This document shows positions 14,251 to 23,842 of a stretch of 64,000 nt of DNA, piece by piece (the stretch's first letter is position 1; the number at the start of each line of letters is the position of its first letter). Under the pieces are notes generated by a model. The model saw only the letters and a program-made list of their open reading frames with translations, did not search any database and had not been told where the DNA came from. This DNA comes from Bacillaceae bacterium JMAK1 (GTDB lineage Bacteria > Bacillota > Bacilli > Bacillales > Marinococcaceae): NCBI GenBank assembly GCA_012970285.1, contig JIBW01000002.1:372001-436000 (forward strand), in the 5' to 3' direction. The translations under genes were made by a program, and so were the position numbers.

Positions 14251-15526
14251 ATTGACGTAATTGTAGCAAGCCCATGCTTAGGAAAGGGAAGAACGTGACA
14301 ATAAGCACATTGATAATCATCATTAAGAGAAATGGTGTAACCGCTCGGACAACACCTTCGAACTTCGTTTCCCCGACTTGTGCTGCGACAAATAACGAGA
14401 CGCCAACAGGTGGAGTAATAAGACCGATTGATAAGTTAACGATCATAATTATGCCAAAATGCACAGGGTCCATACCGATACTTGTAACAATCGGGAGAAG
14501 AATTGGTGTGAGAATGATTACGGACGCAATTGTCTCCATAAACGTTCCGATCAGCAAGAGCATAACGTTAATTAACAAAATAATCATAATCGGTGATAAC
14601 GCTGAGTCCATAATCAGACCTGCGAACGATTGAGGAACTTGTTCTCGTGTTAAAATCATTCCAAATAAAGCTGCAGTTGAGATGATGAACATAATTACTG
14701 ACGAAGTTACCGCAGATTCTACGAGTATTTTTCTCATAACGCCAAGCGTTAATTGCTTGTATACAAAAATACCGACCAAAAATCCATATACAACCGCGAT
14801 TGCCGAGGCTTCGGTCGGTGTAAAAAAGCCACCGTAAATACCTCCTAAAATAATGATGGGCATGAGTAAAGCGAGAAAAGCATCTTTAAAAGAAGTTCCA
14901 ATTTTTCTTATGTTCGTCGGTTCAGAGGCTGCGCCATACCCTTTAATCCTTGAAATTATATAAGCGACGAGCATTAACGACAAGCCAATCATAATGCCTG
15001 GTAAAATTCCAGCGATGAACAATGCGCCAACCGACGTACCTGCTGAAACACCATACAACACTAAAGGTACGCTAGGTGGAATAATAATCCCAGTCGTTCC
15101 GCCTGCCGCATTAACTGCAGCTGCGAAGTTGCGGTCATAGCCGTTTTTAACCATGGATGAAATTAAAATCGCACCAACTGCGGCGGTTGTTGCGGATGCC
15201 GAACCTGAAAGGGCGGCAAAGATTAAACAAGAGACAATTGCAACGTGTGCTAATCCGCCGCGAAATTGTCCGACAAGACTTTTGGCGAAGTCAACGATGC
15301 GTTGCGAGATTCCGCCGTGTTCCATTAACTTCCCAGCTAAAATGAAGAAAGGTGCCGCCATTAATGGAAACGAGTCTAAGGCAGCGAACATTCGTTGAGG
15401 TAACGTAATTAAGTCGGTTTGTCCGCTTGCCACGAAGACAATAACAGATGCAAGTCCAAGGGCAATCGCAATCGGGACGTTAATCAGGAATAATACGAAT
15501 AGTGCGACAAATAAAAGGATAACCAT
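14249..15526 (-). CDS. dctM: TRAP transporter large permease (DctM)
   Basis: 425 residues with about twelve to thirteen hydrophobic segments. Typical pieces include APFFILAGKLMEHGGIS, LSGSASATTAAVGAI, NAAGGTTGIIIPPS and a C-terminal GLITPPVGVSLFVA. DctM is the sodium-coupled channel subunit of tripartite ATP-independent periplasmic transporters for C4-dicarboxylates or other organic acids. The ATG starts immediately after the dctQ stop, so translation is coupled. Last gene of dctPQM. Confidence 0.92.
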   Translation of the reverse strand: MVILLFVALFVLFLINVPIAIALGLASVIVFVASGQTDLITLPQRMFAALDSFPLMAAPFFILAGKLMEHGGISQRIVDFAKSLVGQFRGGLAHVAIVSCLIFAALSGSASATTAAVGAILISSMVKNGYDRNFAAAVNAAGGTTGIIIPPSVPLVLYGVSAGTSVGALFIAGILPGIMIGLSLMLVAYIISRIKGYGAASEPTNIRKIGTSFKDAFLALLMPIIILGGIYGGFFTPTEASAIAVVYGFLVGIFVYKQLTLGVMRKILVESAVTSSVIMFIISTAALFGMILTREQVPQSFAGLIMDSALSPIMIILLINVMLLLIGTFMETIASVIILTPILLPIVTSIGMDPVHFGIIMIVNLSIGLITPPVGVSLFVAAQVGETKFEGVVRAVTPFLLMMIINVLIVTFFPFLSMGLLQLRQ

Positions 15527-16036
15527 TTATTCCACCCCTTCGATGCCCTTCTTTGTCGAATCGGTATGTTCTGGTTGTTTTAACGCTTTAATCGTGACGT
15601 CAATTAAATTAAGAATCATTAAACATCCGCTTATAGGGATGACACTATACACATAGCCCATAGGAATGCCGAGTGCTGCCGATCGCTGTATCATAGAGCG
15701 ATCCATCATTTCAATGCCCTTTACGATTAAGATAAAAAAGAATACTGTACAGACAATGGCTACAACGACGTGAAGGATTTGTGACCATTGTTTTTTAAGT
15801 CTCGTAACGAAAGCCTCTATGCTAATATGTGCGCCGTACTGAAAAGCGAAACTAGCACCGAGAAAGGTAACCCAAATCATAAGATAACGGGCAAGTTCTT
15901 CGGTCCAAGGAAATGACATATTAAATAACGCACGGCTAATGATTTGCACAAAAACAGCGAGAACCATGAGTGCAAGCAAAAGAGCAGTTATATTTTCAAC
16001 GGTGCGATTGGTTTTTTTGATGATTTTGTGCCACAA
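15527..16036 (-). CDS. dctQ: TRAP transporter small permease (DctQ)
   Basis: 169 residues with four membrane helices. The second region RALFNMSFPWTEELARYLMIW is the conserved DctQ signature, followed by GASFAFQYGAHISIEAF. TTG start with an AGGG site six bases before it. The stop codon abuts the dctM start, and dctP lies 21 bases upstream. A charged C-terminal tail (QPEHTDSTKKGIEGVE) extends into the cytoplasm. Confidence 0.9.
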   Translation of the reverse strand: MWHKIIKKTNRTVENITALLLALMVLAVFVQIISRALFNMSFPWTEELARYLMIWVTFLGASFAFQYGAHISIEAFVTRLKKQWSQILHVVVAIVCTVFFFILIVKGIEMMDRSMIQRSAALGIPMGYVYSVIPISGCLMILNLIDVTIKALKQPEHTDSTKKGIEGVE

Positions 16037-16057
16037 TCTGATCCCTACCTTCTATTG

Positions 16058-17164
16058 TCAACGGTTTAAATTCGTAATACGCTCAACATAGTCCCCGAAG
16101 GAATCAGCGTGACGATCGTACACAGATTGTACCGATTCGCGAAACGCTTCAATATCAACTTCTGAATGATCAACAATTTCCATACCTTCATCAATCATAT
16201 GTTGTTTTTGCTCGACTTCCATATCTTGATTAATGGCTCGCTGCTCGCTAGCAAATGAGCGACCTAACGTACGTAATGTGTCTTGTACATCTTCAGGCAA
16301 AGAGTCGAAACGGTCTTGATTCATGATTAAGTAAGCCGATGCATAATAGAGGTTCGTTTCTGTATAGTAGTCTTGCACTTCAAATAGATTACCACTTTCA
16401 AATACCCCGTAAGACGTATCAAGACCATCAACAATTCCTTGTTGGATTGAAGAGTACGTTTCTGGCCAAGCAATCGGTGTCGGTGACGCGCCTAATGCAT
16501 TGTACGTATCTACGTGCATGTCGTTTTCAATCGTACGCATGGTTAGACCTGATAAATCATCAGGGTGCAAAATAGGATGAGAGTCATTTGAGAAGTGACG
16601 GAATCCATTTTCCCAAATGCCTAGTCCAACCATGTTGGCGTTCTCCATATATCCGAGTAATTCGTCACCGATTTCACCGTCAACTGTTTCATATACATGG
16701 TCGGTACTTTCGAACAGAAATGGCATTTCTAATACCGCTAGTTCAGGTACGAAATTACCGACGGGGCCTGAAGTGATTAGTCCCATGTCTAACGTTCCGA
16801 ACGTAATTTGTTCTACCATATCCCGCTCACCACCGAGCTGGCCCCCGCCGTAAATGGAAAGTTCGATGCTACCATCTGTTTCTTCTAGCAATTGTTCGGC
16901 AAATGCTTCCATGCCGATGGAATACGCTTCATTCGGCGGAGCAACGTGTCCCACCTCAATCGTAATGACATCTTCATTGTTTTCGGATGAATCTTCTGTT
17001 TCGTCGGGATCTACGTCATCTTCATCAATCGTCTCTGCGCCAGTCGGTGATTCCCCTTCGGAAGTGTCCAAGTCATCACTGGCAGAATCGATGCCGCAAC
17101 TAGCTAAAACAAATGTCGATGTAAGCGCTACCAAAAAACTGATTCGCAATGGAAATTTAATCAT
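16058..17164 (-). CDS. dctP: TRAP transporter substrate-binding lipoprotein (DctP)
   Basis: 368 residues. A signal peptide ends in the lipobox LASC, then a strongly acidic linker of about 50 residues (SEGESPTGAETIDEDD and onwards) precedes the DctP fold. Fold markers are GGQLGGERDMVEQI, the arginine-containing GLTMRTIEND and the SIQQGIVDGLD segment. The binding protein captures an organic acid for DctQM. Start 17164 is chosen because AAAAGGGGGCATATC precedes it and the signal peptide begins there; an upstream extension to 17227 is not credible. The operon is divergent from a two-component system. Confidence 0.9.
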   Translation of the reverse strand: MIKFPLRISFLVALTSTFVLASCGIDSASDDLDTSEGESPTGAETIDEDDVDPDETEDSSENNEDVITIEVGHVAPPNEAYSIGMEAFAEQLLEETDGSIELSIYGGGQLGGERDMVEQITFGTLDMGLITSGPVGNFVPELAVLEMPFLFESTDHVYETVDGEIGDELLGYMENANMVGLGIWENGFRHFSNDSHPILHPDDLSGLTMRTIENDMHVDTYNALGASPTPIAWPETYSSIQQGIVDGLDTSYGVFESGNLFEVQDYYTETNLYYASAYLIMNQDRFDSLPEDVQDTLRTLGRSFASEQRAINQDMEVEQKQHMIDEGMEIVDHSEVDIEAFRESVQSVYDRHADSFGDYVERITNLNR

Positions 17165-17352
17165 GATATGCCCCCTTTTAATTTTCTGAATTGCATTACT
17201 ATTATATGGGAAATTAAATAGAACCACAATATAAAATACGAATAAAATCTGTTTGTTTCAGGTCTAGTAGCCGTTTTTTGCGATTTTCATTCTTATTTGT
17301 CATAATCAGTTCATGTTATAGGTATACACTAAGGGGATAAGGAGGGCTTGAA

Positions 17353-18024
17353 TTGACGACAATCCTTGTTGCTGATGATGATGCACATATTCGAAAGTTA
17401 ATCCGTTTATACTTAGAAAATGCAAGTTATAAAGTAATCGAAGCTCGGGATGGAAAAGAAGCGCTAGTATACATTAAGCAGCAAGACGTCTCTCTTGCAT
17501 TAATCGATGTGATGATGCCTAAACTTGATGGGATTGAATTGACGAAATCAATTCGTGAACAGTCATCGATCCCGATTCTAATGATTACTGCAAAAGGAGA
17601 GTCTAAAGATAAAATTAACGGATTTAATGCCGGAACGGATGATTACTTAGTAAAGCCGTTCGATCCTATTGAAATGACGTTACGTGTAAAAGCTCTTCTA
17701 AAACGTTCTGATAGCGGAAGCCAGCAAATCACGACTTTTGGAACGTATACGATTGATTTAGACCGTCTCCAAGTAATTAATGGCGATGAAGTTGTAATCT
17801 TAAAGAAGAAAGAATGTGAATTGCTTTTTCATCTAGCGAAATTTCCGGGAAAGATCTTTACGAGGGAACAATTAATCGAATCAATATGGGGAATTGATTT
17901 TACGGGTGACGATCGTACGGTTGATGTACATATTAAACGCTTGCGAGAAAAGATACGTCATCTACCAGAGTTATCAATAAAAACAGTGCGGGGTCTCGGC
18001 TATGCACTCGAGGCGATGAATTAA
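17353..18024 (+). CDS. OmpR-family response regulator
   Basis: 223 residues. The receiver domain has the acidic pocket ADDDAH (residues 7-12), the phosphoacceptor Asp52 in ALIDVMMPKLDG and the conserved Lys in DDYLVKPFDP. The C-terminal winged helix ends in DRTVDVHIKRLREKI and TVRGLGYALE, typical of OmpR/PhoB. TTG start six bases after AAGGAGGG. It is followed without a gap (TAAATG) by its histidine kinase and then by an RND exporter, which is the most likely target. The divergent TRAP operon is a second possible target. Confidence 0.92.
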   Translation: MTTILVADDDAHIRKLIRLYLENASYKVIEARDGKEALVYIKQQDVSLALIDVMMPKLDGIELTKSIREQSSIPILMITAKGESKDKINGFNAGTDDYLVKPFDPIEMTLRVKALLKRSDSGSQQITTFGTYTIDLDRLQVINGDEVVILKKKECELLFHLAKFPGKIFTREQLIESIWGIDFTGDDRTVDVHIKRLREKIRHLPELSIKTVRGLGYALEAMN

Positions 18025-19395
18025 ATGCTATTTCTACTTTGGCGTCAACGTTTTCATGTGCGCATTGTCATTACGTTTATCGTCGTTTTATTTGTGAGTT
18101 TATTGATTGCTTACGTGTATGCTTATTTCATGTATCCAGAACATTACCAATCTGAATTGTCGGTAACGAGTATCGAGTCAGGAATGAATACGGTACTTCA
18201 AGCAAAAGAGCTCGACTCATTTGAGGACATTGAGGAATTAGCTCAGTCTTTTCATGCCGAAGTAATTGCGGTCAATGCGAACCGTGATGTGGCATTTGCA
18301 ACTGAACAAGCGAGTTCAATATCAGCGACATCAACGGATCGCATGGATCGGCTAGACGAATTAGAAACAGCTTTTACATTTCGAAGTGATGTAGATATGT
18401 TTGAAGTTGTTGTTCCACAAGAAGTCCAAGGCGAAGATTATGCGTTCGTCTACCAGTTTGACATTACAGAGGAGTCCGAAGCAGTTCGGCATGTTGTACT
18501 CGTCGTATTGATGATCGTATTAATTATCGGTAGCTTAGGGTTTTTAGTAGCGTCTACCCCAATTATTTCACCGATTAATCAATTATCCAATGCTGCTAGG
18601 AAAATGGCGAAAGGGGATTTCTCGGTTTACATTAAGAAAAAAAGGGAAGATGAGATAGGCGAGCTCGTCGACAACTTTAATTACATGTCAAAAGAACTAC
18701 AACAAATTGAAACGATGAGGCAAGAATTTGTTAGCAATGTTTCACATGAATTTAAGTCCCCAATGACGACAATTAATGGATTCGTTCAGGCAATACGTGA
18801 CGGTGTCGTAAAAGAAGATGAACAAAAAGAGTACTTAGACATTATCCATTCAAGCACACAACGACTTTCACGACTGAGTGACCATTTACTCCAACTCGCT
18901 TCGCTCGAGTCAGAACATCATCCCATTGAAAAGCACGAATACTTAGTTGACGAACAAATTCGACGCGTCGTTCTTTCAACCCAATTGTTATGGGAACAAA
19001 AAAACATAACGATCAACATTGATCTCCCTCAAATTATGATTGTTGCCGATCAAGATTTAATGGAACAAGTGTGGATGAACTTGCTCACGAATGCGATTAA
19101 GTTCTCCGACCGAGGTGGGGTCATTGATATTGAAGCTAAACATGAACGGGGCAAATTTACGATCATTTTTCGTGATCAAGGAATTGGCATTCCTAAAGAA
19201 CATCTGCCTTATGTATTTGAGAGGTTTTACACGGTTGATACGTCTAGAACACCTCAAATTAGCGGTAATGGACTGGGACTCTCCCTCGTTAAACGTATTT
19301 TAGATTTGCATAAGTTTACTATCAAAGTAGAAAGTAAACGTAACGTTGGAACGAGCATGTACGTAACGATTAACGAAGCAGATAATGAAAGATGA
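18025..19395 (+). CDS. Membrane sensor histidine kinase
   Basis: 456 residues. Two membrane helices (about 12-34 and 157-182) flank an acidic extracytoplasmic domain of about 120 residues. A HAMP linker (PINQLSNAARKMAKGDF) follows, then the phosphoacceptor His241 in SNVSHEFKSPMTTINGF. The ATPase domain has the N box MNLLTNAIKFS, G1 FRDQGIGIP and G2 SGNGLGLSLVKRI. It sits directly behind its response regulator. The signal is unknown; the neighbouring RND pump suggests envelope stress or amphiphilic compounds. Confidence 0.92.
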   Translation: MLFLLWRQRFHVRIVITFIVVLFVSLLIAYVYAYFMYPEHYQSELSVTSIESGMNTVLQAKELDSFEDIEELAQSFHAEVIAVNANRDVAFATEQASSISATSTDRMDRLDELETAFTFRSDVDMFEVVVPQEVQGEDYAFVYQFDITEESEAVRHVVLVVLMIVLIIGSLGFLVASTPIISPINQLSNAARKMAKGDFSVYIKKKREDEIGELVDNFNYMSKELQQIETMRQEFVSNVSHEFKSPMTTINGFVQAIRDGVVKEDEQKEYLDIIHSSTQRLSRLSDHLLQLASLESEHHPIEKHEYLVDEQIRRVVLSTQLLWEQKNITINIDLPQIMIVADQDLMEQVWMNLLTNAIKFSDRGGVIDIEAKHERGKFTIIFRDQGIGIPKEHLPYVFERFYTVDTSRTPQISGNGLGLSLVKRILDLHKFTIKVESKRNVGTSMYVTINEADNER

Positions 19396-19491
19396 AATGT
19401 GAACGAATGATGACAAATGTACCAAGTCATATACAGTTCATGTTCACTGTGTATGATCAGTAAAGATAGAAAAGAAATAGGGGTGGAGTGC

Positions 19492-22400
19492 ATGACGAAC
19501 TTTTCCATAAGGCGTCCGGTATTTACGATCGTGGTCATGATTCTCTTTATCATTATGGGAATCGTCTCTTCGACAAGGTTGCCTTTGCAGCTGATTCCAG
19601 ACATTGAACCACCAGTTGCAGCAGTAGTTACGAGTTATCAAAATGCCGGTCCTGAAGAAGTGTTATCTGAAGTGACCGAGCCGATTGAAAACCAGCTTTC
19701 CAGAACGACTGGATTAGAATTAATGCAGTCAAACAGTATGGAAGGAACATCAATGATCATCTTGCAGTTCGATTGGGACACATCGATTAGTGATGTTGAA
19801 CTGGAGATTATTAATACGCTAAGGCAAGTTGATTTACCAGATGAAGTAGATGAGCCGAGCTTTTTACAGTTTGACCCATCGATGTTCCCAATGATGCAAC
19901 TTGCTGTCACATCGGGTGATGATGTCATTGATTTCCAAGATGATGTACTTAGTCTTGAAGATGAATTACTAAACATTCCTGGTGTCGCAAGTGTTGACGA
20001 AGCAGGTAGTTTAAGTGAAATCGTTGAAATAAATCTTGACCGAGAACTTATGGACGATTATTCACTGACCCAAGAAGATATTACAGGGGCCATACAGGCG
20101 AACAACGTATCAATGCCTGGTGGAACGGTTGAACAAGACGAACTTAGTTTAACGACGCGTGTAATCAGTGAACTCACGACTCTTGATGACATACGAGATG
20201 TCGTTGTTGGGGTTGATCCAGGAAGTGGGGATCAAGTTACGGTAGATGATGTTGGTGAGGCAGATGTCGTTACCGAAGATCAGTCGACCATTACCCGGGC
20301 CAACTTAGAAGAAGCCATTACGCTGTCGATCATGCAAGAATCTAATGCAAACACGACGCAAACGTCAAATGCAGTGAATGATCGACTTGATGAGTTATTA
20401 AATGATAGTGACTATGAAGATTTAGAAGTCGTAACCTTATATGATGAGGGTGACTTTATTAACCAAGCGATTAATAGCGTACTATCAGCGTTGATTCTTG
20501 GTGGTGTGTTAGCAATGTCGGTGCTTTTCTTATTCCTTAGGAACTTGAAAACACCATTCATTATTGGGCTTGCTATTCCATTTTCTGTTATCGTAACGTT
20601 TGCGTTCATGTATTTCCTAGACATCGGACTAAACATTATGACACTCGGTGGTTTAGCACTCGGAATTGGCCTTGTTATTGACAACGCCATCGTAGTAATT
20701 GAGAACATTTATCGTCACTTATCGAAAGGCAAAACGCCAAAAGACGCAGCACGTGAAGGAACAAAAGAAGTCTTCGGTGCAATTGTCGCTTCGACATTGA
20801 CGACCATCTCTGTGTTCCTACCGATCGTCTTTATTTCAGGTATTGTAGGTGACATCTTTAGAGAATTAGCATTAACCGTGTCGTTTAGTTTATTGTCTTC
20901 ATTACTCGTCGCAATTACCGTCGTACCGATGGTAGCAAGTCGTGTGTTAAAAACACCGGATGAAGACATTGAAGACAAACGTCGTAATTCCAAATCGATG
21001 AATTGGCTAGAAAATATGACCCACTGGTCGCTTGCCCATCGTAAATCAGTAATCGCCATCACATTCTTGTTGTTATTTGGTGGTATTGCAGGACTCTTTA
21101 CCGTTGGTACGGAGCTCTTACCAGAAAGTGATCAAGGCTCGTTTAATGTTGACGTTGAAATGGAGCCAGGAACCAGTCTAGAAAGAACGGATGAAGCGGT
21201 TGCGGCAATTGAAGAAGTACTCGATGATTACCAAGAAATTGCCGATTACTCTGCGACCATTGGAGGCTCTTCAATGGATATGGGCGGAAATGGTCAATCT
21301 CATGTTGCGGAGATTATCGTTTCACTCGTACCGATGGATGAGCGAACATTAACGGATGCAGAATTCGTTGAATCGATTACTCGCGATCTAGAACGTGCCG
21401 ATGATGGAGTCGAGGAATTAAGTGCATATACGATGTCTGCTGCGATGGGTGGCGAAGCGAACACTGTACCATTTATCGTTTCCCATGAGGATCGCTCAGA
21501 GTTATATGACTTTGCATATGACTTAGAAGATGAATTACTCGATTACAACATCATAAACGATGTTGAACTTAGTATCGAAGAAACGATTCCAGAAATCGCC
21601 ATCGACGTTGATTCTGATGAAGCATTAGAAAATGGATTAACGCCTGCTGAAATTGCAAGTCAAGTGAGTGAAGCAACTCGCGGTGAAACGATTGCACTCG
21701 TTCAACTTACGAGCAATGGCGATGACGAGGAAGAGAACGACGAAAATGCATCGTCTTCCACATATGAAGTTGTCGTTGGTTTAGATAGTAGTTATACCGA
21801 TACGATTGAAGAACTTGAAGTATTAACCATTCGAAACAGTGAAGGTGAAACGGTAAACTTAGGAGATGTTGCTGAGATATCTGACGGTGAAAGTCCAGCG
21901 TCGATTCAGCGAGCGGACCAAGAGGAAGCTGTTGAATTTACAGTAAGTTACACGACTGCTGCTGTTTTGAGTGATGTATCCGCATCAATTGAAGAAGCTG
22001 TAGCGGAAATTGAATTGCCAGACGGTGCACAATTCTCATTTGGTGGGGAGCAAGAAATCTTAGATGATGCGATTGCGAGTATGATTTTGGCACTTGCATT
22101 AGCGATTATCTTTATTTACCTCATCATGGCTGCACAGTTTGAGTCCTTTAAGTTACCATTTATTATGATGCTTACTGTACCGCTCGTCATTATTGGTGTT
22201 GCGATTGCTTTAACTGCAACGCAAACAGCAATCGGAATTACCGCGTTTATCGGGATCATTATCCTCGTCGGTATTGCCGTCAACAACGGAATCGTTATGC
22301 TCGACTTCGTGAATCAACGTAAGCGAGCAGGGATGTCAACGTATGACGCTTTAGTTGAATCCGTCCAATTAAGAACGAGACCGATTGTGATGACGTCTGT

Positions 22401-22896
22401 TACCGCGATTCTCGGTATGGTACCAATTGCAATTGGTATGGGTGAAGGTGCAGAAATGCAACAACCGATGGCGATTGCGGTCATTGGTGGTTTGATTAGT
22501 AGTACACTACTCACGCTCGTGTTTATCCCAGTCATGTACAGTTTGTTTGATAAAGAAACGAGATCAAAGAAACCGTATGTCGTCGTTGATGATCGTGAAG
22601 GTGAGAGAAGGTATTTAACAGCTACAAAAGAGGGCAACAAAGATCACGTAGACCCACAAAACGAACAACATGCAGAAAACGAAACGCGTCAAGATGAACC
22701 TCGTTACGCAACAGAAGAAACGGAAGACACTGAAGATCGAACAACAACGGACGAACAATCTACAGATGATTCGTCAACAGTGTCAGAGCAAAAACGAGAA
22801 ACTCGTGCTGATGATTTAAGCAAAGATGAGATTCTTGATCTTCTAGATACGATTGTTCGTCGTAATAAAGACGAAAATAAAAACGATAAAGAATAA
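19492..22896 (+). CDS. RND (AcrB/SwrC-type) efflux transporter
   Basis: 1134 residues. The twelve-helix RND plan is clear: helix 1 after NFSIRRPVFTIVVMI, two large extracytoplasmic loops rich in Asp/Glu, and the helix 4 proton relay region LGGLALGIGLVIDNAIVVIENIYR. GIAVNNGIVMLDFVNQRKR marks the second half. The Gram-positive counterpart SwrC exports surfactin-like lipopeptides and aids swarming. Start 19492 is chosen by the RND N-terminus and GGGGTGGAG. No membrane-fusion or outer-membrane partner gene is present. A hydrophilic tail of roughly 108 residues after the last helix is unusually long and acidic. Likely controlled by the adjacent two-component system. Confidence 0.88.
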   Translation: MTNFSIRRPVFTIVVMILFIIMGIVSSTRLPLQLIPDIEPPVAAVVTSYQNAGPEEVLSEVTEPIENQLSRTTGLELMQSNSMEGTSMIILQFDWDTSISDVELEIINTLRQVDLPDEVDEPSFLQFDPSMFPMMQLAVTSGDDVIDFQDDVLSLEDELLNIPGVASVDEAGSLSEIVEINLDRELMDDYSLTQEDITGAIQANNVSMPGGTVEQDELSLTTRVISELTTLDDIRDVVVGVDPGSGDQVTVDDVGEADVVTEDQSTITRANLEEAITLSIMQESNANTTQTSNAVNDRLDELLNDSDYEDLEVVTLYDEGDFINQAINSVLSALILGGVLAMSVLFLFLRNLKTPFIIGLAIPFSVIVTFAFMYFLDIGLNIMTLGGLALGIGLVIDNAIVVIENIYRHLSKGKTPKDAAREGTKEVFGAIVASTLTTISVFLPIVFISGIVGDIFRELALTVSFSLLSSLLVAITVVPMVASRVLKTPDEDIEDKRRNSKSMNWLENMTHWSLAHRKSVIAITFLLLFGGIAGLFTVGTELLPESDQGSFNVDVEMEPGTSLERTDEAVAAIEEVLDDYQEIADYSATIGGSSMDMGGNGQSHVAEIIVSLVPMDERTLTDAEFVESITRDLERADDGVEELSAYTMSAAMGGEANTVPFIVSHEDRSELYDFAYDLEDELLDYNIINDVELSIEETIPEIAIDVDSDEALENGLTPAEIASQVSEATRGETIALVQLTSNGDDEEENDENASSSTYEVVVGLDSSYTDTIEELEVLTIRNSEGETVNLGDVAEISDGESPASIQRADQEEAVEFTVSYTTAAVLSDVSASIEEAVAEIELPDGAQFSFGGEQEILDDAIASMILALALAIIFIYLIMAAQFESFKLPFIMMLTVPLVIIGVAIALTATQTAIGITAFIGIIILVGIAVNNGIVMLDFVNQRKRAGMSTYDALVESVQLRTRPIVMTSVTAILGMVPIAIGMGEGAEMQQPMAIAVIGGLISSTLLTLVFIPVMYSLFDKETRSKKPYVVVDDREGERRYLTATKEGNKDHVDPQNEQHAENETRQDEPRYATEETEDTEDRTTTDEQSTDDSSTVSEQKRETRADDLSKDEILDLLDTIVRRNKDENKNDKE

Positions 22897-22904
22897 CGAT
22901 TTTT

Positions 22905-22937
22905 ACTGCTGAGGAACAATTTCTCAGCAGTTTTTTT
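22905..22937 (+). terminator. Terminator after the RND gene
   Basis: ACTGCTGAG (22905-22913) pairs with CTCAGCAGT (22923-22931), followed by T7. Confidence 0.9.
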
Positions 22938-23095
22938 GTTCCATCATAAAGACGATGGTCTATTAAACTACCCAATTTCATAGACGTTTTGCTCGTTTTT
23001 CCTTTAATCTAGGTCTTTCAATTACAAGGCATGTTCCATTGCTACATAGAATTAACTGTAAGCAAAAATATGGTTGATTAAAGGAGAGTAAATAA

Positions 23096-23308
23096 ATGTC
23101 ATTTAATCATTGGGATAACTTATTCGGATGTTTTGGTGGTAACAACAAAGGTGGTCGTGGTCATGGTCGCGGCTGTGGTTGTGAGCGCCGTCGTCACTGT
23201 GGATGTAAGAAAGATTACGATTATGATTATGATTGCTGTGAGAAGAAAGACAAATGTAGACGCGAAGAGCGTTGTCGCATCCGTTTCGAAATCGAATGTG
23301 ATGACTAA
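23096..23308 (+). CDS. Cysteine/glycine-rich small protein, possible spore coat-like
   Basis: 70 residues, ATG after AAAGGAGAG. The centre is a run of Gly/Arg/His with many cysteines (GHGRGCGCERRRHCGCKK), then a repeated Asp-Tyr tract (DYDYDYDCC) and a Cys-rich charged end. The composition resembles spore coat or metal-binding small proteins of Bacillales; no family is certain. It is followed by a hairpin and a second protein of similar composition, so the two probably act in the same structure. Confidence 0.65.
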   Translation: MSFNHWDNLFGCFGGNNKGGRGHGRGCGCERRRHCGCKKDYDYDYDCCEKKDKCRREERCRIRFEIECDD

Positions 23309-23316
23309 TCTTTATT

Positions 23317-23346
23317 AGGAGCACGTACTTCGTGCTCCTTATTTTC
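23317..23346 (+). terminator. Hairpin between the two Cys-rich small genes
   Basis: AGGAGCACG pairs with CGTGCTCCT around TACTT, followed by TATTTTC; a moderate terminator or processing signal. Confidence 0.6.
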
Positions 23347-23365
23347 ACGAAGGAGGTGTCTACAA

Positions 23366-23605
23366 ATGGGAAAATCTCGTCATCGTTGGAACGGGTGTTC
23401 GTGTCGTGAAGATCGTAACGACGATCGTAAAAGTGACTGCGGGAAGGACGATAACGTTTTTGAGAGTGGTTATCAAAAGCCTGCTCCACCTTGGTACCCA
23501 ACGCAAAGAGATTCTAGACCTGATCATGATTATGGTCGAAAGCCAGAAAAAGAAAAAAGCCGTTCACGTCTAAGAGGAACTATTTATATCTCTTGTGATC
23601 GTTAA
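23366..23605 (+). CDS. Small hydrophilic Arg/Asp-rich protein, possible spore coat-like
   Basis: 79 residues, ATG after GAAGGAGGTG. It has Cys in GCSCRED and SDCGKDD and again near the end (ISCDR), a Pro/Tyr-rich centre (KPAPPWYPTQRDSRPDHDY), and a basic C-terminal half. It is not membrane-bound and has no export signal. Composition and placement next to the preceding Cys-rich protein suggest a spore surface or coat role, which is inference only. Confidence 0.6.
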   Translation: MGKSRHRWNGCSCREDRNDDRKSDCGKDDNVFESGYQKPAPPWYPTQRDSRPDHDYGRKPEKEKSRSRLRGTIYISCDR

Positions 23606-23660
23606 TCATAAAAGTCAGTAGGCAATGACGGAATTATTGCTAGAGTAGGTCAAGTCATTA

Positions 23661-23777
23661 CTAGAGTATAAGGTAGCTCGCATAAGATATCATATGGAAG
23701 GGAGTAGACATATCCGCCGATGTTTTACTTCTTTCCATTGAGTGAAAGTGCCATACCCCGGTCTGTATCAGTGACAT
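23661..23777 (-). CDS. Doubtful 38-aa reading frame with strong RBS
   Basis: On the minus strand AGGAGGG lies six bases before ATG, an excellent initiation site, but the product has no recognisable composition or family and no clear promoter was seen. The rest of the 330-base gap 23606-23936 holds a plus-strand terminator-like hairpin (23812-23842) and a short palindrome around ATGCATAT (23884-23899). Treat as a candidate only. Confidence 0.25.
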   Translation of the reverse strand: MSLIQTGVWHFHSMERSKTSADMSTPFHMISYASYLIL

Positions 23778-23811
23778 GTAATTCCCTCCTATATATGAAC
23801 GGACCCATTGA

Positions 23812-23842
23812 AACGAGGCTTTTGCCTCGTTCTTTTTCTTTT
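23812..23842 (+). terminator. Hairpin terminator in the 23.6-23.9 kb gap
   Basis: AACGAGGC (23812-23819) pairs with GCCTCGTT (23824-23831), followed by CTTTTTCTTTTT. Confidence 0.7.

Noticed and set aside
20412-21062. Long antisense frames inside the RND gene
   Set aside because: Shadow frames produced by the codon bias of the coding strand; no RBS or family match.
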